Below are positions 7,682 to 15,709 of a stretch of DNA of 64,000 nt, piece after piece. Below the pieces are notes generated by a model. That model had not been told where the DNA came from and made no database searches. It was given only the letters and a program-made list of their open reading frames with translations. The stretch spans positions 2,793,001-2,857,000 of the forward strand of contig NZ_JACCBF010000001.1 of the NCBI RefSeq assembly GCF_013409625.1, given 5' to 3'. The stretch's first letter is position 1. Every line of letters starts with the position of its first letter. The translations under genes and the position numbers were made by a program. Source of the stretch: Nocardioides kongjuensis (GTDB lineage Bacteria > Actinomycetota > Actinomycetes > Propionibacteriales > Nocardioidaceae).

Positions 7682-8824
7682 TCAGGCGACCCGGTACGGC
7701 GGCTCCGCCTCCCGGCCCTGGAACGCCAGGATCGCGGGGTTGACCACCCGACCGTCGCGGATCTCGATCGCGCGGCTCAGCGTCTCGTCCGCGTCCCAGC
7801 CGGCTCCGCCCTCGAGCACCCGGTGGACGAAGGGGATCAGCGCGTTGCTGTTCTCCCAGGTCGCCGAGCTCCACAGGTACGACGGCGAGTGGTCGACGCC
7901 GTAGTAGAGGACGTTGTCGCCCACCACGAACGTCGGGTCGTCGAAGCTCGTCGGCCGGGCGAAGCTGAACCCCATCGCGAGGTCGCACGACACGTCGACG
8001 ACCAGGCTTCCCGGGCGGAAGGCAGCCATCTCCTCGACGCGGAGGTAGACCAGCGGGTGGGCGGTGTCCTGGAGGGTGCAGTTGACGACGATGTCGTTCT
8101 CGGCCAGGTACGCCGCCAGCGGCTCGCGTCCGCGCTCGGTGATCACGTGGCTGCCCTGGTCGTCGTCCCGGTCGTGCTCGAACTGCCGGATCCGCACCGA
8201 GTGGATCGGCGACCCGACCGCCGCCACCTCGCGGTTGGTCAGCACCGCGACCTCGTGCACGCCGTGCGCGTTGAGCGCGGTCACCGCCCCGCGGGCGGTC
8301 GCACCGAAGCCGATGACCACGGCGCTCAGCCGGCGACCGTAGTCGCCGGTCAGTCCTGCGAGCTGGAGCGCGTGGAGCACCGAGCAGTAGCCGGCGAGCT
8401 CGTTGTTCTTGTGGAACACGTGCAGGCCGACGGTGCCGTCACGTGTCCAGTGGTTCATCGCCTCGAAGGCGATGACGGTCAGGCGACGGTCGATCGCGAG
8501 CTGGGTGAGCTCGGTGTCCTGGACGCAGTGCGGCCAGCCCCACAGCACCTGGCCCGGTCGCATCATCGCGACGTCCGAGTGCTGCGGCTTGGGCAGCAGC
8601 ACCACGTCGGAGTCGGCGAGCAGCTCGTCGCGCGAGGCGAACCCGGCCACGTGCTCGGCCAGGGACGCGTCATCGACGCCGAACCGCGCGCCGTAGCCGT
8701 GCTCGAGCGTGATGCGCGCTCGGAGGCCGGGGTCGAGCACGCGGAGATGGTCGGGATGGATGGGCAGCCGGTGCTCGTTCTCCTTGGCCGAGGACCCGAT
8801 GACGCCCAGCCCGAGGCCCGTCAC
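7682..8824 (-). CDS. N5-(carboxyethyl)ornithine synthase / alanine dehydrogenase family protein
   Basis: A 380-residue soluble enzyme of the AlaDH/PNT superfamily. The N-terminus GVIGSSAKENEHRLPIHP matches the substrate-binding part of this superfamily (KENExRLPI), and VVIGFGATARGAV in the middle is a Rossmann nucleotide-binding loop. The segment HKNNELAGYCSVLHALQLAG is closest to N5-(carboxyethyl)ornithine synthases, which reductively condense pyruvate with ornithine using NADPH. Length agrees with that family. Its start overlaps the stop of the upstream 44-residue gene (ATGA at 8821-8824), so the two are translationally coupled. Substrate is not proven; another opine-type or lysine/ornithine dehydrogenase is possible. 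Confidence 0.75.
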   Translation of the reverse strand: MTGLGLGVIGSSAKENEHRLPIHPDHLRVLDPGLRARITLEHGYGARFGVDDASLAEHVAGFASRDELLADSDVVLLPKPQHSDVAMMRPGQVLWGWPHCVQDTELTQLAIDRRLTVIAFEAMNHWTRDGTVGLHVFHKNNELAGYCSVLHALQLAGLTGDYGRRLSAVVIGFGATARGAVTALNAHGVHEVAVLTNREVAAVGSPIHSVRIRQFEHDRDDDQGSHVITERGREPLAAYLAENDIVVNCTLQDTAHPLVYLRVEEMAAFRPGSLVVDVSCDLAMGFSFARPTSFDDPTFVVGDNVLYYGVDHSPSYLWSSATWENSNALIPFVHRVLEGGAGWDADETLSRAIEIRDGRVVNPAILAFQGREAEPPYRVA

Positions 8825-8955
8825 TTCTTCTTGCCCGGGTGGATCTTCTCGGAGAACGTCTCCTCGGAGGCCTTGCTGCGCTTGTCGGCGCGCTTCTCCT
8901 TGATCGACTTACCGGTCTTCTTGGACATGCTCTGGCGCGGCGACTTGTCGCTCAT
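8821..8955 (-). CDS. Small lysine-rich conserved protein
   Basis: A 44-residue, strongly basic protein (MSDKSPRQSMSKKTGKSIKE, then many Lys/Arg and a GKKK tail). It starts at ATG 8955. Short Lys-rich proteins with this opening are common in actinobacteria, but no function is known to me. Its stop overlaps the start of the carboxyethylornithine synthase-like gene by four bases, so they share an mRNA. Nucleic-acid binding is a guess from charge only. Confidence 0.7.
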   Translation of the reverse strand: MSDKSPRQSMSKKTGKSIKEKRADKRSKASEETFSEKIHPGKKK

Positions 8956-9058
8956 GGCGGTTCTCTCTGAGAGGGAGCCCGGATGGCCCCTGCCTGTGAC
9001 AGTACGCCTCACGTCGCGACGTGCGCCGACGGGACTCGATCCCTGCTTGGATGCGGGC

Positions 9059-9970
9059 ATGCACGTCCCGCTCCGCGCCGCCCGGCTGCTCACCCGTCGC
9101 GTCGTGCGGCCGGTGCTCGGCACCCGCCTGTCCCCCGCCCGGCAACGGCAGGTGATCGACGCCCTGATGAGGTTCCCGGTCCTGCCCAGGGGTACGACGA
9201 TCGAGCACACCAGCCTCGGCGGTGTCCCGGCGGACCGGATCACGACGCCGGCCAGCAACCCCGACCACGCGCTGCTGTACCTGCACGGCGGCGCCCACAT
9301 CGTCGGCTCCCCGCTCACCCACCGCGCCGCGGCCACCCACCTGGCCGACGCCACCGGTGCGGTCGCGCACGTCCTCGACCACCGGCTCGCACCCGAGCAC
9401 CCCTACCCCGCCGCCGTCGACGACGCCCTCGCCGCCTACCGCGCCCTGCTCGACGGCGGCCTGGCGCCCGAGCGGATCGTCGTGGCCGGCGACTCGGCGG
9501 GAGGCGGCCTCGCCCTCGCGCTCGCCCTGCGCGCGCACGCGACGGGCATCGCCCGACCGGCGGCGCTCGGCCTGGTCTCCCCCTGGGTCGACGCGCGCCT
9601 CGACGGCCTCGCCGAGCACGTCGACGACCCGCTGCTCACCCGCGGCTGGCTCGAGCTCGGAGCGACGTCGTACGCCGCCCGCCACCGCGAGCATCCCGAG
9701 GTCTCGCCGCTCCTGGCCGACCCCGCCGACCTGGCGACCCTGCCGCCGCTGTTCGTGCACGCCGCCAGCGACGAGCTGTTCGTCGACGACGTGGAGCGGT
9801 TCGTGGCGACGGCGCGCGCAGCCGGCGCGACGGTGACGTACCGGCGGCTCGAGGGCCACTGGCACGTGACGCACCTGTACGCAGGGACGGTCCGCGCGGC
9901 GACCGAGGTCGTCCGGGAGCTGGGCGGCTGGCTGCGCTCGGCCCTGCCGAACGGCCAGGGCGTGTCCTAG
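9059..9970 (+). CDS. Alpha/beta-hydrolase fold-3 esterase (hormone-sensitive lipase family)
   Basis: A 303-residue cytoplasmic esterase/lipase. YLHGGAH near residue 80 is the HGG(G) oxyanion motif, GDSAGG near 142 carries the nucleophilic Ser, ASDELFVDD near 240 the acidic residue and WHVTH near 270 the His. Together these are the complete triad of the HSL (family IV) group. There is no signal peptide. The start is ATG 9059, the only plausible start before HVPLRAARLL. It converges on the enoyl-CoA hydratase gene, with the two stops sharing CTAG at 9967-9970. Confidence 0.9.
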   Translation: MHVPLRAARLLTRRVVRPVLGTRLSPARQRQVIDALMRFPVLPRGTTIEHTSLGGVPADRITTPASNPDHALLYLHGGAHIVGSPLTHRAAATHLADATGAVAHVLDHRLAPEHPYPAAVDDALAAYRALLDGGLAPERIVVAGDSAGGGLALALALRAHATGIARPAALGLVSPWVDARLDGLAEHVDDPLLTRGWLELGATSYAARHREHPEVSPLLADPADLATLPPLFVHAASDELFVDDVERFVATARAAGATVTYRRLEGHWHVTHLYAGTVRAATEVVRELGGWLRSALPNGQGVS

Positions 9971-10743
9971 CGACCCGTCCAGCGCGGCTCGCGCCGCTCG
10001 AAGAAGGCGCCGATCCCCTCGGCGACGTCGGCGGAGGCGAGCAGCCGCTCGTGCGCGGCGTGGCTGGCGGCCCAGCTGGCGGTCTCGTCGCCGTTGATCT
10101 CGTCGTTCGCCAGCGCGAGGGCGGCGCGGACCGCGAGCGGGGCGTTGCCGCTGATCGTGGCGGCGAGGCCCAGGGCGACGTCGAGCGTGGTGCCGGGCTC
10201 GACCAGGCGGTTGACGAGGCCGAGCCGCTCGGCGCGCTCGGCGCCGATCGGGTCGCCGGTCAGCAGCATCTCGCGGGCGACGTTGGCGGGCAGCACCCGC
10301 GGCGCGCGGAAGACACCGCCGAAGTCGGGCATCAGGCCACGCTTGACCTCGGGGAAGCCGAAGGTCGCCGTGCGGGAGGCGACGACGAGGTCGCAGCACA
10401 GCACCAGCTCGAGGCCGCCGCCGAGCGCGTACCCCTCGACCGCGGCGACCAGCGGCTTGGGCCGGCGGCGCGACATGATCCCGGCGATGCCGCCGCGCTC
10501 GGTCGGCTCGCCGGGTCCCTCGGCGAGGTCGGCGCCCGCCGAGAAGACCGACGGGCCGCCGGTCAGCACGCCGCACCACAGCTCGTCGTCGTCCTCGAGC
10601 AGGTTCAGCGCCTCGTCGAGGCCGCGGGTCACCGCGCCGTTGATGGCGTTGCGCTTGGCCGGGCGGTCGAGGCCGATCACCAGGGTGCGCTCGACGCGGA
10701 TGGTCTGGACGGCGGGGGCGGCATCGGGAGCGCGGTCACTCAT
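9967..10743 (-). CDS. Enoyl-CoA hydratase/isomerase family protein
   Basis: A 258-residue crotonase-fold protein, usual for the family. RPAKRNAI near residue 29 and FSAGADL near 69 form the first part of the CoA site, and EGYALGGGLELVLCCDL near 103 carries the oxyanion-hole glycines. FPEVKRGLMPDFGG supplies the catalytic-loop region. It would hydrate or isomerise enoyl-CoA in fatty-acid or related catabolism. It is divergent from a PaaI thioesterase gene 22 bp away, suggesting shared acyl-CoA metabolism. A TAGATT box seven bases before ATG 10743 suggests a leaderless transcript. The specific substrate cannot be told. Confidence 0.9.
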   Translation of the reverse strand: MSDRAPDAAPAVQTIRVERTLVIGLDRPAKRNAINGAVTRGLDEALNLLEDDDELWCGVLTGGPSVFSAGADLAEGPGEPTERGGIAGIMSRRRPKPLVAAVEGYALGGGLELVLCCDLVVASRTATFGFPEVKRGLMPDFGGVFRAPRVLPANVAREMLLTGDPIGAERAERLGLVNRLVEPGTTLDVALGLAATISGNAPLAVRAALALANDEINGDETASWAASHAAHERLLASADVAEGIGAFFERREPRWTGR

Positions 10744-10750
10744 GCCCGAC

Positions 10751-10756
10751 AATCTA
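10751..10756 (-). promoter_or_regulatory. -10 box (TAGATT), leaderless type, enoyl-CoA hydratase gene
   Basis: TAGATT on the minus strand sits 7 nt upstream of ATG 10743, matching the TANNNT-N6/7-RTG arrangement of actinobacterial leaderless genes. It also overlaps the region that must drive the divergent thioesterase gene. Confidence 0.5.
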
Positions 10757-10765
10757 GGGATGACC

Positions 10766-11431
10766 ATGGAGATGTTCATCCACGACGAGATCCCGACCGA
10801 CGAGGTCGACCGTCGCGAGAAGGCAGTCTCCGCCCTCGCCGACTCGGTGCGCGAGCTCGTCGACGCGACCATCCGCAGCACCGTCCCCGACGAGGAGCTG
10901 GCCGCCGTGCAGGCCGAGGTCGCCGCGCTCGCCGCCCGCCTGCGTCGGCAGCAGCTGCCCGGCTCCGCGGGGGTCCGCTACAACTCCGAGGGCCGCAGCT
11001 GGAACTGGGGCAACGCCGTCGTCGGGCGCGGCAACGCGGTCGCGCCGCCGGTCGACATCGTCCACGACGGCTTCGGCAACGCCCACGCCGAGATGACCCT
11101 GGGCGCGGCGTACGAAGGCCCGCCGGGAATGGTCCACGGCGGCGTCTCCGCGCTGATGCTCGACCAGATCATGGGCGAGACGGCCAGTGGGTTCCGGCGC
11201 CTCACCATGACCGGCACCCTCACCCTGCGCTACCGGCGGCCGCTGCCGCTCGGCCCGGTCCGGATGGAGGCCCGGATCGCCCACGAGGAGGGCCGCAAGA
11301 TCACCGTCGAGGCGCAGATCGGCGTACCCGGTCAGGACGCGGCGGTCGAGGCGACCGGCCTCTTCCTCATCCCCAGCTGGGCGCCGATCGACGAGACCGA
11401 GGAAGGCTGGTCCCGCTCGGCCGAGGGCTGA
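10766..11431 (+). CDS. PaaI-type hotdog-fold thioesterase family protein
   Basis: A 221-residue protein whose C-terminal half is a hotdog domain: DGFGNAHAEMTLGAAYEG, then GMVHGGVSALMLDQIMG, the HGG(V)-x-A-x-x-D signature of PaaI thioesterases, followed by TGTLTLRYRRPLP. The N-terminal 80 residues are a charged helical extension. The preferred start is ATG 10766, with AGGGA five bases ahead; ATG 10760 is only two codons earlier. It probably hydrolyses acyl- or aryl-CoA and is divergent from the enoyl-CoA hydratase gene, so a joint role in acyl-CoA turnover is plausible. Confidence 0.85.
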   Translation: MEMFIHDEIPTDEVDRREKAVSALADSVRELVDATIRSTVPDEELAAVQAEVAALAARLRRQQLPGSAGVRYNSEGRSWNWGNAVVGRGNAVAPPVDIVHDGFGNAHAEMTLGAAYEGPPGMVHGGVSALMLDQIMGETASGFRRLTMTGTLTLRYRRPLPLGPVRMEARIAHEEGRKITVEAQIGVPGQDAAVEATGLFLIPSWAPIDETEEGWSRSAEG

Positions 11432-11573
11432 TCAGCTCGCGGACCGACCCGAAGCACGAGGACCGGACCGTTCCTTCGGCGGATCGAGCACGAGCCCCGA
11501 GGCCGATCCGGCCGCCGCCGACCTCGTCGATGCTGGAGTCGCAGCCGATCCGACCGCGACGAAGGAGCAGCCG

Positions 11574-12236
11574 ATGAGGTCAACGAGGAAGATCGTCGCC
11601 CTGACGGCGATCGCGCTGGCGGCGTCGCTGCTGGTCCAGAACGCCGTGCTGGTCGGGGTGGGAGCACCGGGCTACGGCGATCCGACCGAGGACGTCCTCG
11701 CCTTCCACGCGGAGCACCGGGGTGCAGTCGCGTTCGCGGTCGGCCTGGAGGCGCTGAACCTGCCGCTGCTGCTCGGGTTCGTGACCGGGCTCCACGGGCT
11801 CGTCGAGCGCCGCGGGGGTGCGGGCGCGGACTGGTCGCGGTTGGCCGTGGCCGCGGGCGCGACCCTCGCTGCGGTCCTCGCCCTCTACGCCGTGCTGTGG
11901 AACGGTGTCGTGCTGCACGCCGACGGGCTCGTCGAGCCGAGCCCGGAGCTCGAGCTCGTCTGGCAGCTGCACGCGGCGGCGTTCGCGCTGGCGCTGCCGG
12001 CGCTCGGCACCACCTTCGCCGGCGCCGCCCTGGCGGCGCACGCGAGCGGGCTGACGCCGCGGTGGCAGCGGCTGCTCGGCGTCGCCGGAGGGAGCCTGCT
12101 GCTCGCCGCCGGGGCGTGCAGCCTCGCGATCGCGGACGGCTCGCCGCTGCTGTTCGTGGGGATGCCCGGCTACGTCGCCTGGCTCGTGTGGTTGCTCGCG
12201 ACCGGCCTGCGGCTGGTGCGCACCCGCGGGGACTAG
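11574..12236 (+). CDS. Integral membrane protein, unknown function
   Basis: A 220-residue protein with about six hydrophobic segments (first IVALTAIALAASLLVQNAVL, last AWLVWLLATGL) and short charged loops. ATG 11574 has GAAGGAG upstream. A central HAAAFALALPALG segment precedes a conserved-looking SGLTPRWQRLLG loop. It resembles uncharacterised actinobacterial membrane proteins of the DUF4386-like type, but I cannot name it firmly. It is monocistronic and converges with the MmcQ-like gene, sharing a CTAG stop overlap (12233-12236). The preceding 142 bases (11432-11573) hold only its leader. Confidence 0.75.
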   Translation: MRSTRKIVALTAIALAASLLVQNAVLVGVGAPGYGDPTEDVLAFHAEHRGAVAFAVGLEALNLPLLLGFVTGLHGLVERRGGAGADWSRLAVAAGATLAAVLALYAVLWNGVVLHADGLVEPSPELELVWQLHAAAFALALPALGTTFAGAALAAHASGLTPRWQRLLGVAGGSLLLAAGACSLAIADGSPLLFVGMPGYVAWLVWLLATGLRLVRTRGD

Positions 12237-12616
12237 GCCCCCGGCCGGTCCACGCGGTCGACGAGGCGCTGCGGCGCCTGCAGGCAGAACGAGTCGGTGA
12301 GCAGCTCACCCAGCTCGACCCAGTCGGTGTCGTCGTCGACGAGCATCCCGACCACGTTGTTGCCCCACTCGCCCTTGAAGTAGGGCGCCCCGAGGTGCTG
12401 GAAGGCCATCACCTCGTCCGGCTCGGCGCGGAAGGTGATGCGGAACAGCTGGTCCTCGCCGCCGAACACGTGGGCGACGGTGACGGTCGTCCCGGCGACC
12501 CTCCAACGCACGCCGACCCACGCCTCCTCCTCGTGGCACTCGGGCAGCCGCGCGAAGATCGCACGCAGCCGGGCGAGGTAGGCGCCGGGGACGTCGGGGC
12601 GGGTCGGGCGAGGCAC
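12233..12616 (-). CDS. MmcQ/YjbR family DNA-binding-fold protein
   Basis: A 127-residue protein that I start at GTG 12616 (GGGAG nine bases upstream). A longer frame to 12694 would add an atypical leader. RLRAIFARLPECHEEEAWVG is the typical opening of MmcQ/YjbR proteins, followed by WRVAGTTVTVAHVFGG, YFKGEWGNNVVGM and WVELGELLTDSFCL, the conserved C-terminal pattern. The fold resembles the DNA-binding CyaY-like type, but the cellular role is not established. It is isolated, divergent from the small membrane gene at 12709. Confidence 0.85.
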   Translation of the reverse strand: MPRPTRPDVPGAYLARLRAIFARLPECHEEEAWVGVRWRVAGTTVTVAHVFGGEDQLFRITFRAEPDEVMAFQHLGAPYFKGEWGNNVVGMLVDDDTDWVELGELLTDSFCLQAPQRLVDRVDRPGA

Positions 12617-12661
12617 GACGGCAATCTCCCACACGCCGCCGACACCCACCAGCCGCCAGGC

Positions 12662-12711
12662 GTCAATGCGAGGTTGACATCCAGGATGCGTCAAGAGATC
12701 GTTGACATATG
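12662..12711 (+). promoter_or_regulatory. Promoter of the small membrane-protein gene with overlapping inverted repeat
   Basis: TTGACA (12674-12679) and GATCGT (12697-12702) are separated by 17 bases, and GATCGT ends 6 bases before ATG 12709, a leaderless arrangement. GTCAA (12662-12666) and TTGAC (12674-12678) form an inverted repeat that covers the -35 element and could bind a regulator. TTGACAT recurs at 12702-12708. Confidence 0.5.
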
Positions 12712-12912
12712 CCCGACAAGTCCCTCGTCCTGATCCTGCTCGGCGTCGCGCTGATCACCAGCACCCTCTCCCTCCACGGCCTCCTGCGCGGGTTCGGCCA
12801 GGGCGCCGGGGTCGCACTCGTCCTGATCGGCGTCGCCACGATGTCCGCCCGCCTGCGCAAGCGGAAGGACGACGGCATGTGGCTGCCCAGCCGCGACGAG
12901 GACCAGCGGTGA
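12709..12912 (+). CDS. Small two-helix membrane protein
   Basis: A 67-residue protein with two hydrophobic segments (LVLILLGVALITSTLSL and GAGVALVLIGVATMSARL) and a basic, then acidic tail. Its stop overlaps the GTG of the next gene (GTGA at 12909-12912), so it is co-translated with the HTH-like protein. No family recognised. A good promoter with leaderless spacing lies directly upstream. Confidence 0.7.
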   Translation: MPDKSLVLILLGVALITSTLSLHGLLRGFGQGAGVALVLIGVATMSARLRKRKDDGMWLPSRDEDQR

Positions 12913-13421
12913 GCGACCTCGCCGAGGCCATCGGCCGCGCGATCCTGAGCGGCGCCGACGCGCAGGACCAGCTCGCCCTGGTCCGTCGTACGGCGGACGC
13001 GGACCTGGTCACCGCCGACCTGCTCCAGCAGGCGGTCAACGCCGCCCGCGCCGGCGGACACAGCTGGTCGGCCATCGGCAGCACCCTGGGCCTGACCCGG
13101 CAGGCCGCCCAGCAGCGCTTCGGCCGCGAGCCCGCCGGCAACCCCGCCGACAGCCCCGAGGAGCGCTGGCTCGGACCGGTCACGGCGTTCGACGAGATGC
13201 AGGAGCTCGAGCTCGCCGGCCGCCTCGGCTGGCACACCGTCGGCGCCGGCCTGCTGCGGCACCGGATGGTCCGCACCGCCACGCAGTGGGAGCACAAGCG
13301 GGTCGTGTGGAGCGGCAGCCTGGGCCGCCACGAGAAGGACGGGTGGCAGGTCGGCTGCCGCGCCTTCCCGTGGGTCTACCTGGTCCGCGACACCGGCGAG
13401 CCCGCCACGATCACGCCCTGA
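12909..13421 (+). CDS. Helix-turn-helix-like protein, uncharacterised
   Basis: A 170-residue cytoplasmic protein starting at GTG 12909, coupled to the small membrane gene. ARAGGHSWSAIGSTLGLTRQ followed by AAQQRFG is a clear HTH of the sort found in many short actinobacterial proteins, where W-x-x-I-G-x-x-L-G leads into TRQAAxQRF. The C-terminal part (GWHTVGAGLLRHRMVR, then VGCRAFPWVYLVRDTG) has no motif I can name. A DNA-binding regulator is likely; its targets are unknown. The last 11 bases overlap the convergent MpaB-like gene. Confidence 0.75.
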   Translation: MSDLAEAIGRAILSGADAQDQLALVRRTADADLVTADLLQQAVNAARAGGHSWSAIGSTLGLTRQAAQQRFGREPAGNPADSPEERWLGPVTAFDEMQELELAGRLGWHTVGAGLLRHRMVRTATQWEHKRVVWSGSLGRHEKDGWQVGCRAFPWVYLVRDTGEPATITP

Positions 13422-14682
13422 GCTCGCCGACGTCCTCCGCGTCGCCCTGGAAGTAGCTGTCGAGCAGCCACTGCGCCCGCCGCCCGCCCCACCGGGCGAG
13501 TCGGTCGGGGCCGCCGGGCAGCCGCTTGAGCACGCGGTAGCGCAGCGTGTTGAGCACCACCAGGTAGGCGTGCGCCCACGGCGGCCGCATCGGCAGGCCG
13601 AGCTCGCGCATGCTCTCGGGGCCGAGGAAGACCGTCAGCATCGAGAGCAGGCGCTCTCGTTCGTAGCGGGCACGCGCCGCCTGCAGCGCCGCCGGCCAGC
13701 CGGGATAGCGACGCAGCGCCTGGGCCTCGACGACGGCCTGCGCCAGCTGGGGCCCGGCCTCGGTGAGCGGTCCCTGCGCGAGCAGCACGTGGTAGTCGAT
13801 GCGGTGCCGCTCCCACTCGTCGTCGACGAGGAAGTCGGGGTGGACGCCCATCAGCCAGCCGACGTACTTCCACAGGTGCATCAGGGCCCGGGACTCCGAC
13901 GCCGAGATCGGTACGCCGAGGGCGCGGGAGCCGATGATCAGCACCCCGTCGAACAGGCCGAGGGTCGAGGCCTGGTCGGCCTGGTTGATCGGCAGCCCCC
14001 ACTGCGCGGTGTCCCAGGTGTCCTCGAAGGCGTGGTTGACCAGCGCGTGCATCAGCCGGACGTGGACGGTCAGTCGCCAACCCTCGCCCGGCGGGCGGCC
14101 CGCGCGCGGCGCCGCGAGGGAGCCCGGGTCGGTGAGGCTGGCGCCCCACTTCTGGGTCTCGGCGAGGCGGCGCAGGGTCTGCGCACCGGCCAGCCCACCG
14201 GTCGCGACGAGCAGGTCGGTGGGACCGCCGAACCGGTACCCGCCGACGAGCGAGAGCTGGAGCAGCACGTCCTGGGCGTTCTGCCCGAGCCGCCGGAAGA
14301 CCCGGGCTCCCTCCTCGACGAGGTCGCGGTCGAGCCACGCGGGGTCCTGCTCGAGCTCGGCGAGGAAGGCGACGAGGGCCGGTGGCGCATCGGGGACGGC
14401 GACCAGGCCGCCCTCGAGCGCCCTGCGGAACTGGTCCATCCGGACCCGGCCGGGGTCGTCCCCTCGCAACCGGATCGCGTCCGCGAGGGCCGCGCCGAGC
14501 TCGTCGCGCTCGAGCATCGCGCGCCCGATCCGCTCGAGCAGCGCCTCGTCGGTGCCCCGCACCCGCCCGACCACCTTGAGCGGGCGGCCCAGGCGGCGGT
14601 TGCGCTCCCCACCGGCACGGAACCGGGACGGGAAGGGCTGCGGGAGCGGCTGCGGGAGCGGCTGGGCCACGTCGGTGCTCAT
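13411..14682 (-). CDS. MpaB/DUF2236 family oxygenase-like protein
   Basis: A 423-residue protein of the DUF2236 group (latex-clearing protein Lcp and mycophenolic-acid enzyme MpaB). Typical segments are RFGGPTDLLVATGGLAGAQT, TVHVRLMHALVNHAFED and LMHLWKYVGWLMGVHPDFL, in which conserved His residues are expected to bind haem or metal. The N-terminus is a Pro-Leu-Gln-Pro repeat encoded by two 12-bp direct repeats near 14640-14665. The start is ATG 14682. A -10 CAGGAT six bases ahead and a -35 TTGAAT flank the palindrome at 14697-14712. The natural substrate is unknown. Confidence 0.85.
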   Translation of the reverse strand: MSTDVAQPLPQPLPQPFPSRFRAGGERNRRLGRPLKVVGRVRGTDEALLERIGRAMLERDELGAALADAIRLRGDDPGRVRMDQFRRALEGGLVAVPDAPPALVAFLAELEQDPAWLDRDLVEEGARVFRRLGQNAQDVLLQLSLVGGYRFGGPTDLLVATGGLAGAQTLRRLAETQKWGASLTDPGSLAAPRAGRPPGEGWRLTVHVRLMHALVNHAFEDTWDTAQWGLPINQADQASTLGLFDGVLIIGSRALGVPISASESRALMHLWKYVGWLMGVHPDFLVDDEWERHRIDYHVLLAQGPLTEAGPQLAQAVVEAQALRRYPGWPAALQAARARYERERLLSMLTVFLGPESMRELGLPMRPPWAHAYLVVLNTLRYRVLKRLPGGPDRLARWGGRRAQWLLDSYFQGDAEDVGELRA

Positions 14683-14688
14683 GCCACC

Positions 14689-14718
14689 ATCCTGACGCGA
14701 GTATTTGCTCGCATTCAA
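14689..14718 (-). promoter_or_regulatory. Promoter of the MpaB-like gene with palindromic operator in the spacer
   Basis: On the minus strand TTGAAT (14718-14713) and CAGGAT (14694-14689) are 18 bases apart, and CAGGAT ends 6 bases before ATG 14682. The spacer is filled by the near-palindrome GCGAGCAAATACTCGC (14697-14712), which would let a dimeric repressor block RNA polymerase. The same motif occurs at 21655-21668. Confidence 0.5.
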
Positions 14719-14741
14719 CTCGCGAATGGAAGGATGTCGCC

Positions 14742-15692
14742 ATGGAGCCCGCCCAGCTGGACCGCCTGCTGCTCGCCGTGCAGGAGCTGTCGATGGCCGC
14801 CGACCTGCCGAGCGTCCAGGAGGTCGTGCGGACCGCGGCGCGCGAGCTCGCCGACTGCGACGGCGCGACCTTCGTGCTGCGCGACGGCGAGCAGTGCTTC
14901 TACGCCGACGAGGACGCGATCGCCCCGCTCTGGAAGGGCCACCGCTTCCCCCTCGAGGCCTGCATCAGCGGCTGGGCCATGCTCCACAGGCAGCACGTGG
15001 TCATCCCCGACATCTACCTCGACGACCGGATCCCCCACGAGGCGTACCGGCCGACGTTCGTCCAGAGCCTGGTGATGATGCCGGTGCGCACCCTGGACCC
15101 GATCGCCGCGATCGGCGCCTACTGGGCCGAGCACCACACCGCCACCGACGCCGAGGTCGCCCTGCTCCAGGGGCTGGCCAACGCCACCTCGGTCGCGCTC
15201 GACAAGCTCGCCGTCCACGACCAGCTCGCCTCCGCCGTCGCCCTGCGCGAGGCGACCCACCACCTGGCCACGACCGACGAGCTCACGGGGCTGTGGAACC
15301 GGCGCGGCTTCTTCGAGCAGGCGCGCACGCGCTGGGCGCCCGGCACGCCCGCCGCCGTCGGCTTCGTCGACCTCGACGGCCTCAAGCTCGTCAACGACAC
15401 CAACGGCCACAGCGCCGGTGACGCCTTCATCCGCCGCCTCGCGAACGCGCTGTCCACGGCGGTGCGGGGCACCGACGTGGTGGCCCGGCTGGGCGGCGAC
15501 GAGTTCGCCGTCCTCGCCCCCGGCCTGTCCCCCGACGACCTGCACGCCCGGCTCGCCGCCGCGGTCGGACGCCGCGCCAGCGTCGGCACCGCCCCGGTCA
15601 CCGACATCGGCCTGCTCCCCGACGCCCTGCTCGAGGCCGACGCCCGGATGTACGCCGCCAAGCGCCGCCTGCTGACCAGCCGCACTGCCTGA
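14742..15692 (+). CDS. GAF-GGDEF diguanylate cyclase
   Basis: A 316-residue soluble signalling enzyme predicted to make cyclic di-GMP. Residues about 10-155 form a GAF sensor-like domain (ACISGWAMLHRQHVVIPDIY is characteristic), and 175-310 a GGDEF domain opening with TDELTGLWNRRGF. The intact active-site motif GGDEF is at 251-255, and RGTD at 242-245, five residues before it, forms a complete RxxD inhibitory site, so product feedback is expected. Start ATG 14742 has GGAAGGA seven bases ahead. The TetR gene follows 17 bp downstream. The upstream divergent region contains the palindrome shared with the metB/DUF5995 promoter. Confidence 0.92.
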   Translation: MEPAQLDRLLLAVQELSMAADLPSVQEVVRTAARELADCDGATFVLRDGEQCFYADEDAIAPLWKGHRFPLEACISGWAMLHRQHVVIPDIYLDDRIPHEAYRPTFVQSLVMMPVRTLDPIAAIGAYWAEHHTATDAEVALLQGLANATSVALDKLAVHDQLASAVALREATHHLATTDELTGLWNRRGFFEQARTRWAPGTPAAVGFVDLDGLKLVNDTNGHSAGDAFIRRLANALSTAVRGTDVVARLGGDEFAVLAPGLSPDDLHARLAAAVGRRASVGTAPVTDIGLLPDALLEADARMYAAKRRLLTSRTA

Positions 15693-15697
15693 GCCCC

Positions 15698-15703
15698 TAC
15701 AGT
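15698..15703 (+). promoter_or_regulatory. -10 box (TACAGT), leaderless type, TetR gene
   Basis: TACAGT ends 6 nt before GTG 15710, so the TetR gene may have its own leaderless promoter in the 17-bp gap after the GGDEF gene. Confidence 0.5.
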
Positions 15704-15709
15704 CCTCAC

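Noticed and set aside
2059-7743. A nearly 1,900-codon open frame antisense to the surface-protein gene
   Set aside because: It is a shadow produced by the high GC and codon bias of the real gene; its protein is a low-complexity Arg/Val/Gly/Asp mixture without any domain.
12617-12694. Longer N-terminus for the MmcQ-like gene
   Set aside because: The added 26 residues do not resemble the family and overlap the promoter of the divergent gene; GTG 12616 starts the conserved part.
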